A stretch of DNA of 64,000 bases, taken from contig OX104130.1 of assembly GCA_944470555.2 (NCBI GenBank), positions 54,841,491 through 54,905,490 on the forward strand, written 5' to 3'. The translations under genes were made by a program, and so were the position numbers. Below the pieces are notes generated by a model. The model ran no database searches. It was not told where the DNA came from and saw only the letters and a program-made list of their open reading frames with translations. This document shows, piece by piece, positions 11,973 through 25,466 of the stretch. The DNA comes from Heterobilharzia americana (Eukaryota > Platyhelminthes > Trematoda > Strigeidida > Schistosomatidae). Each line of letters starts with the position of its first letter. Within the stretch, counting starts at the first letter, position 1.

Positions 11973-14900
11973 GCAACGAACCATCCAAGAACCTATGACC
12001 CAACGAATATGAAAAAGAGGAAAGTGGAGATGGATTGTAGTCGACTGGTTATACACTGAGAACACTGTTTGGGGACATCATGCACCAGGTTAGGCCGTCG
12101 AGTGGAACCCAGATGGGAAACAACGAGTTGGGAGTCCGAGGCGAGGTTGACATGGAGGAGATTGTGTGAGGAAGAAATGAAGGCTTCTGGGTAGTGGTGG
12201 AGCCAGGTTGAAAAACAAGAGTGCAGAGGAAAGAGTGAGATGGTGAAGTGCTACTGAATCCCTATGTTTCATGAGGAACCCGAGGGACAAATAATTAAAT
12301 AATAATAAATCAGTCCATACATATTTATTATCTGCCGTAATTGACGTATTAAAAATACCAATTTTGTGCTGTAATATGCTCACTTTTTACATCTATATAA
12401 TCTTTATCCTTCTAGCTTGTTGAACGTTATCCCGTACCTCCTTGTGTTCCTGGCCAAATATCATTGCAGTTTCCTCAATCCGATATGAACACTGATAACC
12501 AAACTGTTGTCAGTGGAATCTGTATCCCTGGTACTGACAATCCGTTACCACCACTAACCAAGACAAAAGCAGAATTCTACAGTTTCATAACTAGACTTAT
12601 CCATTTGCTCCGGTCAATGGCCTCTTTGTTAGCCCAGTACAAGCAGTAAGTTTATAGCAAGTTACCTTGTCCTAATTCAATTCTTTGTGCATATTGCTGT
12701 ATTTTCTTTACAAAAATATCAAAGGTATAGCTAACTAACTTTAACGGATAGTCTTTCTCCTGAATCAAAAATGTATCTAGGATTACTGATGACACTTTTA
12801 AACTGCGATAAAGAGCGTATTCTTCTTAATTAAAACTCACAATATGCTAGTTAGAATGCTCATGTAAATAAACTGTACATCTCTGCCTTAATCATATATT
12901 TTACTGGAAGATTCAGCTAACACCTAGTAACTGAAGAGTATACTCATATAAAATGATTCATTGGAAGTTGATTCATGTGAATGCATTTTTCATCTCAGAC
13001 TCACATTGCCTATAGAATTTTTATAAAACGAAAAATTTTCAACCACAGAAGTCTTGATTTTTTCAAGCATTCCTTTTTCAGTTAGCTTGGTTCTTGGTCC
13101 CATTTAAATAGCTTTCCACATGTTTAGATTATTCTACTGCATAGGACAACCCATTTGTCAAAGTGTTACTAAGATAATCGAATTAATCATACGTCAGCAA
13201 TCGTACACCATCACTTTTCATTTATAACCTATTCGTTCGCTCTGGTAGGCGATAAGAGCCGAATAAGACAGCGATTCAGTGCTCGCCTTCTAACCAACAA
13301 TGACTTCATGCATTCCTTTAGGAAGTTCACCGTGTTTGACTCTGAAAGAGAAGTAATTCTCCTAGAGGTTGCAGAAATTTTTAACTGATCAACACCAGTA
13401 AGATCTAAATCTAGATTGTTTACTGCCTCTGATAATTATGAATCATGGAACTATGGCTGTACAGTATTTTAGTCTACTCCATTCCTCCATGGGGATTTTA
13501 GATGTGACCCTTTTAAGCTAGGTACCATCAGGCGATTGCAGATATCGACTTCAACATCCAGTGTTTGGTGAACATAATAAGTCGGGGAAAGATAGCGGCA
13601 GTCATATCCTCAGACATGGTTTCAGTCCATTCAGTTCCTAATGGTTGATCCTAACCCACCCATAAAAGTGTTTACTACGTGGCTAGATTCTCCAAAATAT
13701 TGGTAATCAATATTTGAAGACCTGTAAATTAACTATGATTCTCCTGAGTTGATACCTGTTCTCTCCACAACTACTCCCCAAGGTGCCAGCGTAAAGAAGA
13801 TCTACACAGCGCGGTTAAGTGGTTCTAGCCTTTTGTTACTGACCCGTGAAAAACGTGGGTTTTATGTCCAGCGGGGATTGCTGGACAAACCTAGTAACGT
13901 TTCAACAGTTGGCCTCCTCGTGGCCTCGCTGGATATCAAGCGATACACCGTCGAAGTTGAGTTAGCAGTAATCGTGGTTGGTGAGATCTGTATGCGCAAG
14001 TTCAGTGGTTCGAGTTTCCAAAGCATGGATTATCTAGCTAACCGCCAGGATTGCGCCCGATGCACCCGGGGCAGTGCAGCTGGGAGGTAAAATGAATCCA
14101 GCTTCCTAATTCTAGTAATCACTGTTGTTGAAGCAGTCTCCAGATAGTGTGGGGTGTAGTGTAGTTTGCCTCGCGAAGGTGATTGATATCCGGTCCGGAC
14201 TGCCGGTATCTTTAACCATACCCTTGACTGTATATCATTAACTCATGATAGAGCCTCTGTTATGAATCAACTTGGTGGTAGGGGATTGTCTCTTAGGGAA
14301 GGTGAGCTGCACTTGTGGCAACTCAGTGAAATGTATCCCATGCATGTCTGCATACAGGGAAGGGAATACAGTCAATGAACCAATTTCCCGGCGGATATAG
14401 ATGAGTTGAAGCCTGGCAGTTAGAACGGTTCTGGGACACTAGTCCTTTTGACGCTCTGGCAAGTGTTTGTTTTCATGTAAAAGCGTTTCTTGTATGTGAG
14501 AAGACCGAGTTACCAGGTTCCTGGAATATGACGTCTACATAAGATGAGGTTTATCTTGGAACTTGGAGCTGAGTCGGAAATTGGAGTAAAACCTAAATAA
14601 TCAATGTTTGAAGACCCTAAAGTAGCTAGAAATCCATTCATAGGAAAACTAAATTGAGATTTGAGGATTTAAACACTTGCGGGGATTGGGTAAACGATAT
14701 TTATTGTTATTATCATTATCATCATTTCCTTCATTTTCTTCATTCATTGGAAAATGAAACTAGGATAATCCCATACCAAGACGAAACAGTTATTCGTTCC
14801 TCCTGAGTTGTCAATAGTTCTCCAACTGATGTCAATCTGACATGAATACTACCCTATATCAATTTCAAAGTTCTGAATATGTTTTATTACCTTTTATTTA

Positions 14901-17900
14901 TATTGCGTCATTTCCATACAATTACGCTTTGTATGTTGTTTCGATGTATAGCAAATTGAATGGATGCTCTTGGATAACACAATGAGAATGGTATTTGCTT
15001 GTATTATCATATTATTGATTGGAGCAAATTGATCGGTCTCTATTCGGTATATGGCCTCATGCGCGGATGCCTAGATATTGCCTGTTTTAATTATATATTA
15101 GTGATAGATAGTAGTTAGCAGTGGAACCCAGAACTCGCGTTTCATCCCATTTGGGACTCGTCAGCTGGGCAATACAAGTAACAACACTAAAACTTTACGC
15201 GTCACACAAGAAGTGGCTATCGTGGCTCGGTGGTCTAGTGGATAACGCTCTGGTGCTTGAAGCGATCAGCCCCGGGTCCGAGTCCTGGTGGTAACAACAC
15301 CACTCACCGGGAAGTAGGTACACCTGACTGACGAGCCCGAAGTAGGACTAAATGCGCATCCTGGATTCCACTGCTAACCACTATCAATCATTAATAGAGT
15401 ATAGTATTTGCATAATAAGATGGCAGCATTTCGTTTAACGGGGTTTGCATCAGCTGCATACAACCTAAATATAAACAGACATGTTAGATCGAGTAATATT
15501 AATTCAAACGTTGTAAAGGCAGAATGGGGAATAGCATCATAAATGTCTTAAACACATCAAATCAGTTCAACCAGATGCACATTTATGAGAAGGGGATGTG
15601 AATGTTCTAGGATGGAGGGAGGGAAATTTATTTTTCCTGAGAGATGGTTATGTAATCACAAAAAGTTATGCGTAAAAGTAGCCAACGCAATTGCGAAACA
15701 AAAATAACCAAACTAATGATAAACAGTAATTTACTCAAAAGATTGTGTGTTTCAATATACCAATAATTCTACGTTATACTTCACATTGATCATTGTATTT
15801 CACTTATTCTCATGGATTTATAACTGTACAGCCTGAGGAGGGAGTTATCGAAAACAACTGTTCACTCAAATTATTCTTGTTCTGAATAGTCTGCGGGGAT
15901 CTTTGAATTAATGTGAAAGAGGTTCAGAGAAGAAGGAAAAAGCAAGTTTGAAGGGGTTTGAAAGAGGTAGTGGTTTTTTTTCTTGAAGGAAATCATTCAT
16001 TACCAAGAAAGTGAGAGATTGACTACTATTTCTTTCTAGACAGTCAAGTTAAATCTCATTTTCTTATTGACTATCGAGCAATGGGTCACGAGTTCGAATC
16101 TCTCTCCATCTATCGAAGTTTGGATAGTCAGGCAGTTTCATTATCCTTTACATAATAGGTGTAGCTAACTGCCTACTGCACCAATTTGCTCAAGTTTGAT
16201 GAGTGTGTTTCTTTCTTTCAGTAAACTCTAGCGTTCTTGAATTCTTCTATTTGTTGTCGATTGTGAAAGCTTCTGTTATGTTAAACTGCATACCCTGTGC
16301 CCATCATCATGGGGATCAACTGTATAAACTGATGCACTTTTATGAAAGGTTTATATGAGTTTGATTGTCATCATCACGCATTTGATTCCCACTCCATCTA
16401 CTGATGTTCAAGTATTCATGTAGTAAATTATGACACTGCACATGTACATCTACATGGTTACTAATTTACATTGATTAAGAAAACCTTTAATGAATCATTT
16501 AAATTTGTTAACGTAATACGCTTTTGTTTGCTTATCCTTCTTAACAGAATTCTTTCAGGTTGTAGTGTTGATTTATACTTGAAGTTCGGTTCTCTATACA
16601 GTGAAATGTCTACTCATGAACATTGTATTGATCGATTAATAGAACAAACTAAGAATGATCAGCTAGATGAGACAATTTCATTGGAGACATTATCGTCATC
16701 ATTCAACTACTTTATTCAGTTATACTCAGTTCATTTGAAAACAGAACCATTATTTAATTGTAGTATTAAACTAATGGATTTTACACGAACAACTCTGTCA
16801 GCTGTTGATGCTTTATCAGTTGATTCTACAGCGTTAATGATATTAACAGGACAAGATATTGACTGCCTATTACAAGTGGCCAAAACTGCTGCAACCTGTG
16901 TATCTGGACCGTTGAGTATGGGTAATATGGATGATGTGAGATCATTATTGTTAACTGACCCAATTACTGGTGGTGGTGTTGGTTTGACTGACCTTCTTCG
17001 TGAATTAATTCATTTTGCCACAACTGTACGTGTAATCACACGTCGAATAAAACGAAGAATCCCAAATAAACCTACAGGTCAACCATTGTCATTTAATCAA
17101 GATGTTGCACAGAAATTGGATCAAGCAATGCAACTATTAGGATCAATTGTTGGAACAATGTATACGACAACTCGTTTGGCAGGCCAGTTAACAGTTCGTC
17201 AAATTGTACGTTTTCAGTATATTGGTTTTATTTCGATCCTACTAATCTTATGTCTACACTACCTTAGTTTGTACAGTGATCTTTTCACACGACTGACAAA
17301 CTATTAAGTTTTCGCTAACTTGTTTTATGTTATTACAGTCATTATTAGATTAAATACTCACTTCCACTACCTACCAAGTAGTATAAAAAATCCCTCTCTA
17401 TTCCTCACATACACAGCGTAGAACCTCACGCACAAGTACATTGGTTCAAGTTGCCACAGTTCACAGTAGCATGCAAAGAACAAGTGAATAGAAAAAGACT
17501 GATATAAATTTGTAATCTCTTCATATATTCTACCTTCAACCGTCATGTCTCATTGCGGTATAACAGGACAGAACGGATTGCAGCGCAGTATAATCGTCTT
17601 TTAAGAGGTGGTTGGACATCTCTCCAGCTGTCGCCGGAGATAACGGAAGTTGACAAATACCACATGAACCTTCTTTATCCGAGCTGAGATTTCGTCAGCA
17701 GCCAGCTCGTTCTGGCTAACTCAACTCTTCAAGTAAGTGAAGTGGTTGACACATTCCATCCTTTCACCTCCTATTTTAAGACTAGAAGTACGTCCAGTAG
17801 ATCAGTCCTGGAACACCATCTTACATTCAACATTTGACACATACCAATCATACTCAGATTTCTTCTCAACGCATCCAGAAGAACCTGCATTTTTTCACCA

Positions 17901-19569
17901 CCTTCACCCGGCAGGACAATTTCGTTTGCGTACTCCAAGACATCCAGGTGACCTCTTGGAAGTAAGTCAATCTCTGTGAAGTCACAATTACCTCGGGTTA
18001 TGTCCATTAATACATCTGTAACGAAGTAGGACAGGAACGGTGACAGAGGGCACCACTAATTATTGTGAACTCAAGTGGCAACTCTCCATAAGCCTTTACA
18101 CGGTTATGCGAGTTTGAGAAGAGGGCTTCGATTGGTGTTGCATACTTGCTCATTACTCCCTTCACAGTTAGACACTACAACAACACTCCACGGTCGACAC
18201 AGTCGAATTGCTGCCTTCAGGTCACAAAATATGACAATTGTTGGCTGCTGGTAAATATGTTTGTGTTCTGGAACCTGTCGAAGGGTGAAAGTATGATCGA
18301 TACGCCTGCATCCAGGTCTGGAACCTATCCTGTTTTCGTGAGCTTCATTTAGGCATAAGATAAAAATGAACCTTAGGATCTTGGACACGACGTTAGTTAA
18401 ACTAATTCTCTTATGTTTGTCACAGGAAGACTTAAAAACTGGGATGATCAGAGAAGTAGACCAGTCTTACGTCACTACCTCTGATTCCCATACACTTACT
18501 AGTTCCTCCGTTACTCTACTCAGCGATTCCATACCTCCATCCTTAAAAGGTACTGGTGGCAAACTATCAGGTCCTACCGCTTCGCATCGTTTCAGCTTCC
18601 ATACAGCCGTCTCAAATTCAAGGAGAGTTGGAATAAAGTCCCATTCAGGTTCGGGTTGAACGGATGCTGGGCAACTGAAGAGTTGCTGAGGGGCAGTTAA
18701 ACTGTGCTTCAAAGTGTTCCTATCCAACGTCTGTCGTGTGAGATTATCAGGGTACCACACATAAAGTATGTCTCCATTGCCTGGTGTCTAACCCCGTACC
18801 AGATTTGGCTGGATTTCTGTGCTCAGTGTCTGAACACCCCTTACTGATGTGTTTGAGGTTATTTCACCAGTTGATGGTCTGAATCATAAAACTGCAGAAA
18901 TCAACAAGGATAGATCATCAGAGACGTGACTTCAGGCTATCGCACTCCTTATCTTATTGTGTATTCTAAATCTCATAACATACCATTGTACGTACATTCT
19001 TTGTTCTCATTTTTACTTTACTTTTTTTCTGTTATATACCATTCTCAAATTTGTCTATCAGAGCTGTTTAAGTATATAGTGCATTTTTATCGGTATACAG
19101 CAGCTTCAAGATATACCTTGATTCACACTTTTTTTGAAACATCTTCCAAAGTGTCAATAAGATTATGGTTATATGTGCTTCGTGTACAACTCGTATCTCT
19201 TCCATCGAAAGTTAGTTGGACAAACCATTTATCCATCATAAAAATTATTTATTATTTGTCCCTCGGGTTCCTAGTGGGACATAGGAATTCAGTAGCACGT
19301 CACCATCTCACTCTTTCCTCTGCAGTCTTGTTTTTTAACCTGGCTTCACCACTACCCAGAAGCCTTCATTTCTTCCTCACACAATCTCCTCCATGTCAAC
19401 CTCGCCTCGGACGCCTAACTCGTCGTTTCCCATTGGCTTCCACTCGACAGCCTAACCTGGTGCATGATGTCCCCAAACAGTGTTCTCAGTGTATAACCAG
19501 TCGACTACAATCCATCTCCACTTTCCTCTTTTTCATATTCGTTGGGTCATAGGTTCTTGGATGGTTCGT

Positions 19570-19602
<33 letters not shown>

Positions 19603-20029
19603 ACCAGAGTTGCATGTTGCTTATTCTTATTATCCTGGCCATCCATCTGATCTTCAATGTCAGTGTGGAGTGAGTGTAGACGTCAGCTGTTGATGTGATG
19701 TATGTCCAGCAGTTAGTTGTAAACGCTTTTGGTAACGCACCAAGTCTCTCAACCATCACATAGAGAAGCACTGACTGACTCACTTGACTGATCTTAGTGT
19801 TGAAAATCGGGATGTTGTTCACGCATTATGTTGAGTGTAGCGGAGTGCAGAAGATCTCCACACTGATTTGAGATTAATTAAGGAAAGCCTGTCTTGCTGT
19901 TTCTCCGATCCGGTTTTGACGTCCTCATGTGTGCCGTCGCCACCGCCTGTAGTTGGAACGATGCTACCTTACCTGGATAGGTGGAAGAGATAACTTTAGA
20001 TTTCTCCCGTTCATGGTGATTGGTGCTTC

Positions 20030-20070
<41 letters not shown>

Positions 20071-23000
20071 GGTTAGGTATCTTCATCATCTCTGTCTTCT
20101 GTACGTTCACGTGAAGGAAATCCTGTCTTCTCTACCCTGCCTCTTCTGTCAACTTGTTAGTTTTTACCTGTAGATCTTTTGGAGTTTGTGCGACAGTAGA
20201 AACTAGACATAAATCATCATCGTTGGTGAAATGCAAATCTTCTTCTGAGGTCTTTTCATCGGTGAGACAGCGTATGTCCATCTTCTTGCTTCTTACAGTT
20301 TGTTGCATGATGTAGTCGACCGCAATCAGGAAGATCTTGGTAGATAGTACGCAAATCATAAAATTGGTTGTTCTATGTTGTATGATAAAAGCTTGTTAGT
20401 TAGTTGTATATCCGTACATAGAAAAGCACTAATTTCTGCTTCATACTGATCTTTAGGGTGTAAATTCATGCATAGTTATAGAATTTATTATAAATCTGAA
20501 CAAAGAGTTTACATTTTATGTCTCACAGTTCACTTACTTCTATACTCATACTTGATTTTCCTTTTACATACCCACTTAATGACAGTTTTAATTAAAGGTG
20601 GACATGCTGTTTAAGCTTTTCACTTTTCCTTAATTTTGATGTACTATAATTCACTGAATGGTAGAAAAACTGAATCCCATTTTCAACCAACTTTGACAAG
20701 AAATGATAGAGTGTAGTTTGGACGCATATTTACTCTGTCGCAGTAAGTTTAAATCCTACATTACCTGCTAAAGTAAACTGCCATGTAGTAACTTCTCTTA
20801 CTTGTTACTTCCTCCACTTTTATCTTGTATATATTCTTGGTTTACAGGAAGACTCAGCTAATCTCGAACCTAATGTCGTCTTTACTCAATGTCTATCAGA
20901 AGCGTGTAAAGAATACTTAATATCAACTGATCAAATCAACACGCGTTCTAGTGTTATCGCACCAGATATCCGAATTCGTACCAGCTTAGCTCAAGTTGCT
21001 CGTATTATCATTCAAGTGGCACTGGCAATGGAAAATGGGGAATATGACTTTGATGGGACAAAACAATCTGTGGTAGGTTTCTTTTGTATCCTTTTCATTT
21101 TTATAGTAACAGGCTAGTAGTAAATAGAAATAGTTAATGGCAATGCAACATTTTCTAGGTAGATATGCATGAATATTTTTCTAAACTATTTTCCACGGAA
21201 TCCACTCAGTAATCTGAATATTGACCGTCGCAAATGGAGATCATATCAGTCCTTATAAAACCATTAGTTATGTTGTACTATACCGCATGGGAGAGTGGGT
21301 TTTCAAAAATACCAGTCAACAGAATGCGATCCAGCAGTTCAAATTTCCAACCCTATCACTCCCAAAATTAAATATCCTTGGTTCAACTCTAAAAGGAAAT
21401 GTAGTGTGTATCTCGCTGGAAATCTATATGAAATATTCAATTCGGAGGTCTGTGGGGATTTATTTATTGATTTCAGCTTGATATTCATTATGTACTGAAA
21501 TCAATAGGAGAAACATTAGTAACCTGGGAGCACTGGACAGCTGTATTGTCCTAGTACGAGACTCTTAAGCAGGGTACACCCTTAACCTCAACAGAGGTCG
21601 AAACCAGGACCCTCAAGTCTTGCGGCTGGCACATTACTATTAAGCCACTTGGTTGGAATCCAGTGGTCCATACTTCTTAATTTTATCGGTTCACAATATA
21701 GCGCGACCTTCATCTGATGCAGTCTTTGAGTATCTGTTCTCCTATCCGACCTGGTTGGCCCCACTACTTACGACTTCTGTATGAAATAGCTAATTTCTAA
21801 TATCGTCTAGATTTCACCGGCTATTTAAAGACGATGTAAGTTGGTTCAAGATGATAAACCTTCTACAACAGCTGAACATGCTAACATAATACAAATACAG
21901 TTGGTGTTGAGATCAGCTGAAAACATGTTATGTAGGAAGATGTGTTAAAATATACCGAACCCATACCTAATAGCGAACTTTATAGTTCGCAAGCATTGAC
22001 TTAGAAATTGTTGTTGAGATTAAGTTTTCAAAACAGTAAACATTAAGAATACAATTCTTTTTTTATTGGTGTCATTTTCTAAAGCTGAACAATCGTCTTT
22101 ATGTATATCTCAAACACATAATAGTTTATCATTGAACAATAGGGTATAGTTACATTATTTTACAACATTATCAAAACTGAAGTAAAGAAGAGAAACAGGT
22201 CACAGAATAATCTATCAGACAATGCAAATAACGATAAAAGCAAAGGGTCTGACGACCTGCTACTTCGAATCACTTCAACGTGTCTAGAAATGTGCTTGCT
22301 TTTGTGGAATTAGTTATACAGGCCACACAAAGTGCGCACTTTCCTAACGTTGTCTAAGGGAGAAAGCATAACGATTACCAGTTCAATCCTTGAACATTTC
22401 GTCACCTTTGGAAATATATTTCCACAAGAGTTTCCCTCCAATAAAAAGGAAACGTAATCAGCACTTTCTGGCAGCAGGCTATGAGCCGCTGATATTGTGC
22501 GAGGGCAAGTAATACTACCTGACTTCCAAGACCTTGACAGGTGGAGCGGTGTTCAAACCCCTGGTTGGAAATTAACTGTCTAAACCAGTGAGCCACAACT
22601 CCGCTCCTCCTTCGATATCAAATTCAAAGGGTACAGTCAAAAAGGAATGCTCTTTCAAAACAATTAAAGACTGATCTGTGCGTGCAGAAGAAGTATGTTC
22701 CCTATCGTACCATAATCCTAACCCTTCCACATTTCCTATTATCACCCTCATTATGACTCTTGTTTTCTTCCCTGTTTTTTTTTACATCAAATGAAAACAG
22801 TCACCTCATTTTATATCTAACAATAATTTTTTTTGTTACTTACATTGTTTGGAAGATTGTTACCTCCAACCCCTCACCACTCTTTATTTCAATTTCAACA
22901 ATACTCTTGTGACGCAAATATATCCTATCGTTCAGTAATAGACTGTCGTATGTTTGCGATATATATGCATATGATTGTGTAGCTTTCGAAAATAACATCG

Positions 23001-25413
23001 AAAAGGAATTTTTTCTTCTCCTCTGAGTTGTCTCTTCTCTTCTTTACGGCTTAATGGACATTCTTGGCCTAGGACTGATTTTGGACATCCTTATCTAAGG
23101 TTTCTACTATATCGATATTCCCAATGAGAAAGTTAAAAGTTCTGTTTGTGATTCTAATTGCAAATTCTTGAATTCATTGTTTAGTGCAATTTTGTCATTT
23201 TCGTTCCACTTTCTCCCGAAATAATACTACACGTTGTAGTAGACATTATAAATACGCAATATTTATTATATCTAAAATAGAAATAACTATAACAAACTTT
23301 TTAAAAGGGTTCTGTGTTATAACTCATACAATATAAGGTCATTTATATTAATATATAGGATAATTTGTTTTTCGATTCTTTTTATCATAGCCTCAGGAAC
23401 CGGTAGCTGCTCGTGCTATTGCGTATAAACGCGCTCAAGCTGAATTAGAAGGATGTCGAGCTAAATTGGAAACTAGAGCAGAAGAAGTCAAAGAATTACA
23501 AAAAGCATTAAAAGCACGTGCTGATGAACTCAGTGAAATGTCTGTACGCATAAGTTTTACTGAGAAGAAATTAGAAACTGCTGGGAAAGGCAATGAAGAG
23601 AAGATATCTCGTCTAGAACAACGTTTAGAACAGTCGGAAGCTCAACTGAAACGTAATGAAAAGTGCGTTTATACACCATTATCTTTAATCAGTGTGATAT
23701 TGAGTGGACTTTCAATGGTAATTTTAACCTGAGCAAATCGTTACTACGTAATAAGGCTTTTGCGTATCCAATTCTGTTATCCTGTAAGGGTTTCATCGAA
23801 GTAATCTCAATTTTACATCACTGTAATGTGTTAAAGATTAAATATGAATAAAATACAACGCCACCTTGTGAACACCCCCATGGAGTAGACAATGAGTCAC
23901 ACCTATGGTGTGAAGGCAAGTGATACTATCTAGTTGCCCAAACCTCGGTAGGTGGAGGGGGCTCGACCCCATGACCCTTTGGCTGCAATTTAACTCCCTA
24001 AACCACTGAGCCACAGCTTCACTGAGTATAGAATTCAAGGAACAAATTCGTTCGTTTTCAGAAATCTTGTCTTTAGGAACTGTTGAGTTAGATTGGCATA
24101 ATAAATCAGTGTTTACAAAATTAAATGAGTCAAAAACGTTCTTGTTTACCTCAAGGTTATCTGAGTAAGAGTGCACTGATTGTAGTGACTCCAGATGGCA
24201 CCTATACTTTATCGTCAATATCATCATATGAAAAGTTCGTTATCATATTCACCTAAAGGATGAAGTGTGACAATCAACTTTAATTACATTCAATCTACTT
24301 CCTTAACTTCTTAAGCAAATAGTATGAAGGAAAAGATTATTCTGATACATACTGAAAAACAGCCATACATTATAACCTATGTTTTATTGCTTCTTCACAT
24401 CCGTAAATACAGAATTCCTTACTACTGAAACAAAGAACAACATGAGTTTCTTCAAGGTTACAAACGCAGTGTACTGATAGGTACTAAACAGTACAAAACA
24501 TATCAATTAACTAGTACCATCCAACACCGAAATAAAGTACTCCATGGCGTCATTTCACCTGAAGTGATTTTATCTCCGGCTTTCATGCATTGAAGGAGAT
24601 TTTATCTTTATTATTATTTATCCCTTGGATTCCCTTGTGGAACATAGGGATTCAGTAGCACGTCACCATCTCACTCTTTCCTCTGCAGTCTTGTTTTTCA
24701 ACCTGGCTCCATCACTACCCAGAAGCCTTCATTTCTTCCTCACACAATCTCCTCCATGTCAACCTCGCCTCGGACTCCCAACTCGTCGTTTCCCATTGGC
24801 CTTCCACTCGACAGCCTAACCTGGTGCATGATGTCCCCAAACAGTGTTCTCAGTGTATAACCAGTCGACTACAATCCATCTCCACTTTCCTCTTTTTCAT
24901 ATTCGTTGGGTCATAGGTTCTTGGATGGTTCGTTGCCTGCCAGCCAGCCAGCCAGCCAGCCAACCAGAGTTGCATGTTGCTTATTCTTATTATCCTGGCC
25001 ATCCATCTGATCTTCAATGTCAGTGTGGAGTGAGTGTAGACGTCAGCTGTTGATGTGATGTATGTCTGCAGTTAGTTGTAAATGCTTTTGGTAACGCACC
25101 AAGTCTCTCAACCATCACACAGAGAAGCACTGACTGACTCACTTGACTGATCTTAGTGTTGAAAATCTGGATGTTGTTCACGCATTATGTTGAGTGGAGT
25201 AGAGTGGAGTGGAGTGGAGTGTAGCGGAGTGCAGAAGATCTCCACACTGATTTGAGATAAATGAAGGAAAGCCTGTCTTGCTGTTTCTCCGATCCCGGTT
25301 TTGACGTCCTCATGTGTGCCGTCGCCACCGCCTGTAGTTGGAACGATGCTACCTTACCTGGATAGGTGAAGAGATAACTTTAGATTTCTCCCGTTCATGG
25401 TGATTGGTGCTTC

Positions 25414-25466
<53 letters not shown>

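Noticed and set aside
11800..12065. Frames with long SQPA or GWLA repeats
   Set aside because: They are translations of the CTGG microsatellite in three frames and both strands, not a repeat protein.
13749..14090. 113-codon open frame as a host gene
   Set aside because: No resemblance to any family, no splice or start context, and it lies in a dynactin intron in a probable repeat.
16471..16547. Upstream extension of dynactin exon e
   Set aside because: The phase-matched acceptor at 16,546-16,547 and the loss of similarity before it show this is intron.
20029..20071. CRISPR-like or regulatory array from the TTG and CCAG repeats
   Set aside because: These are simple microsatellites inside LINE copies with no spacers.
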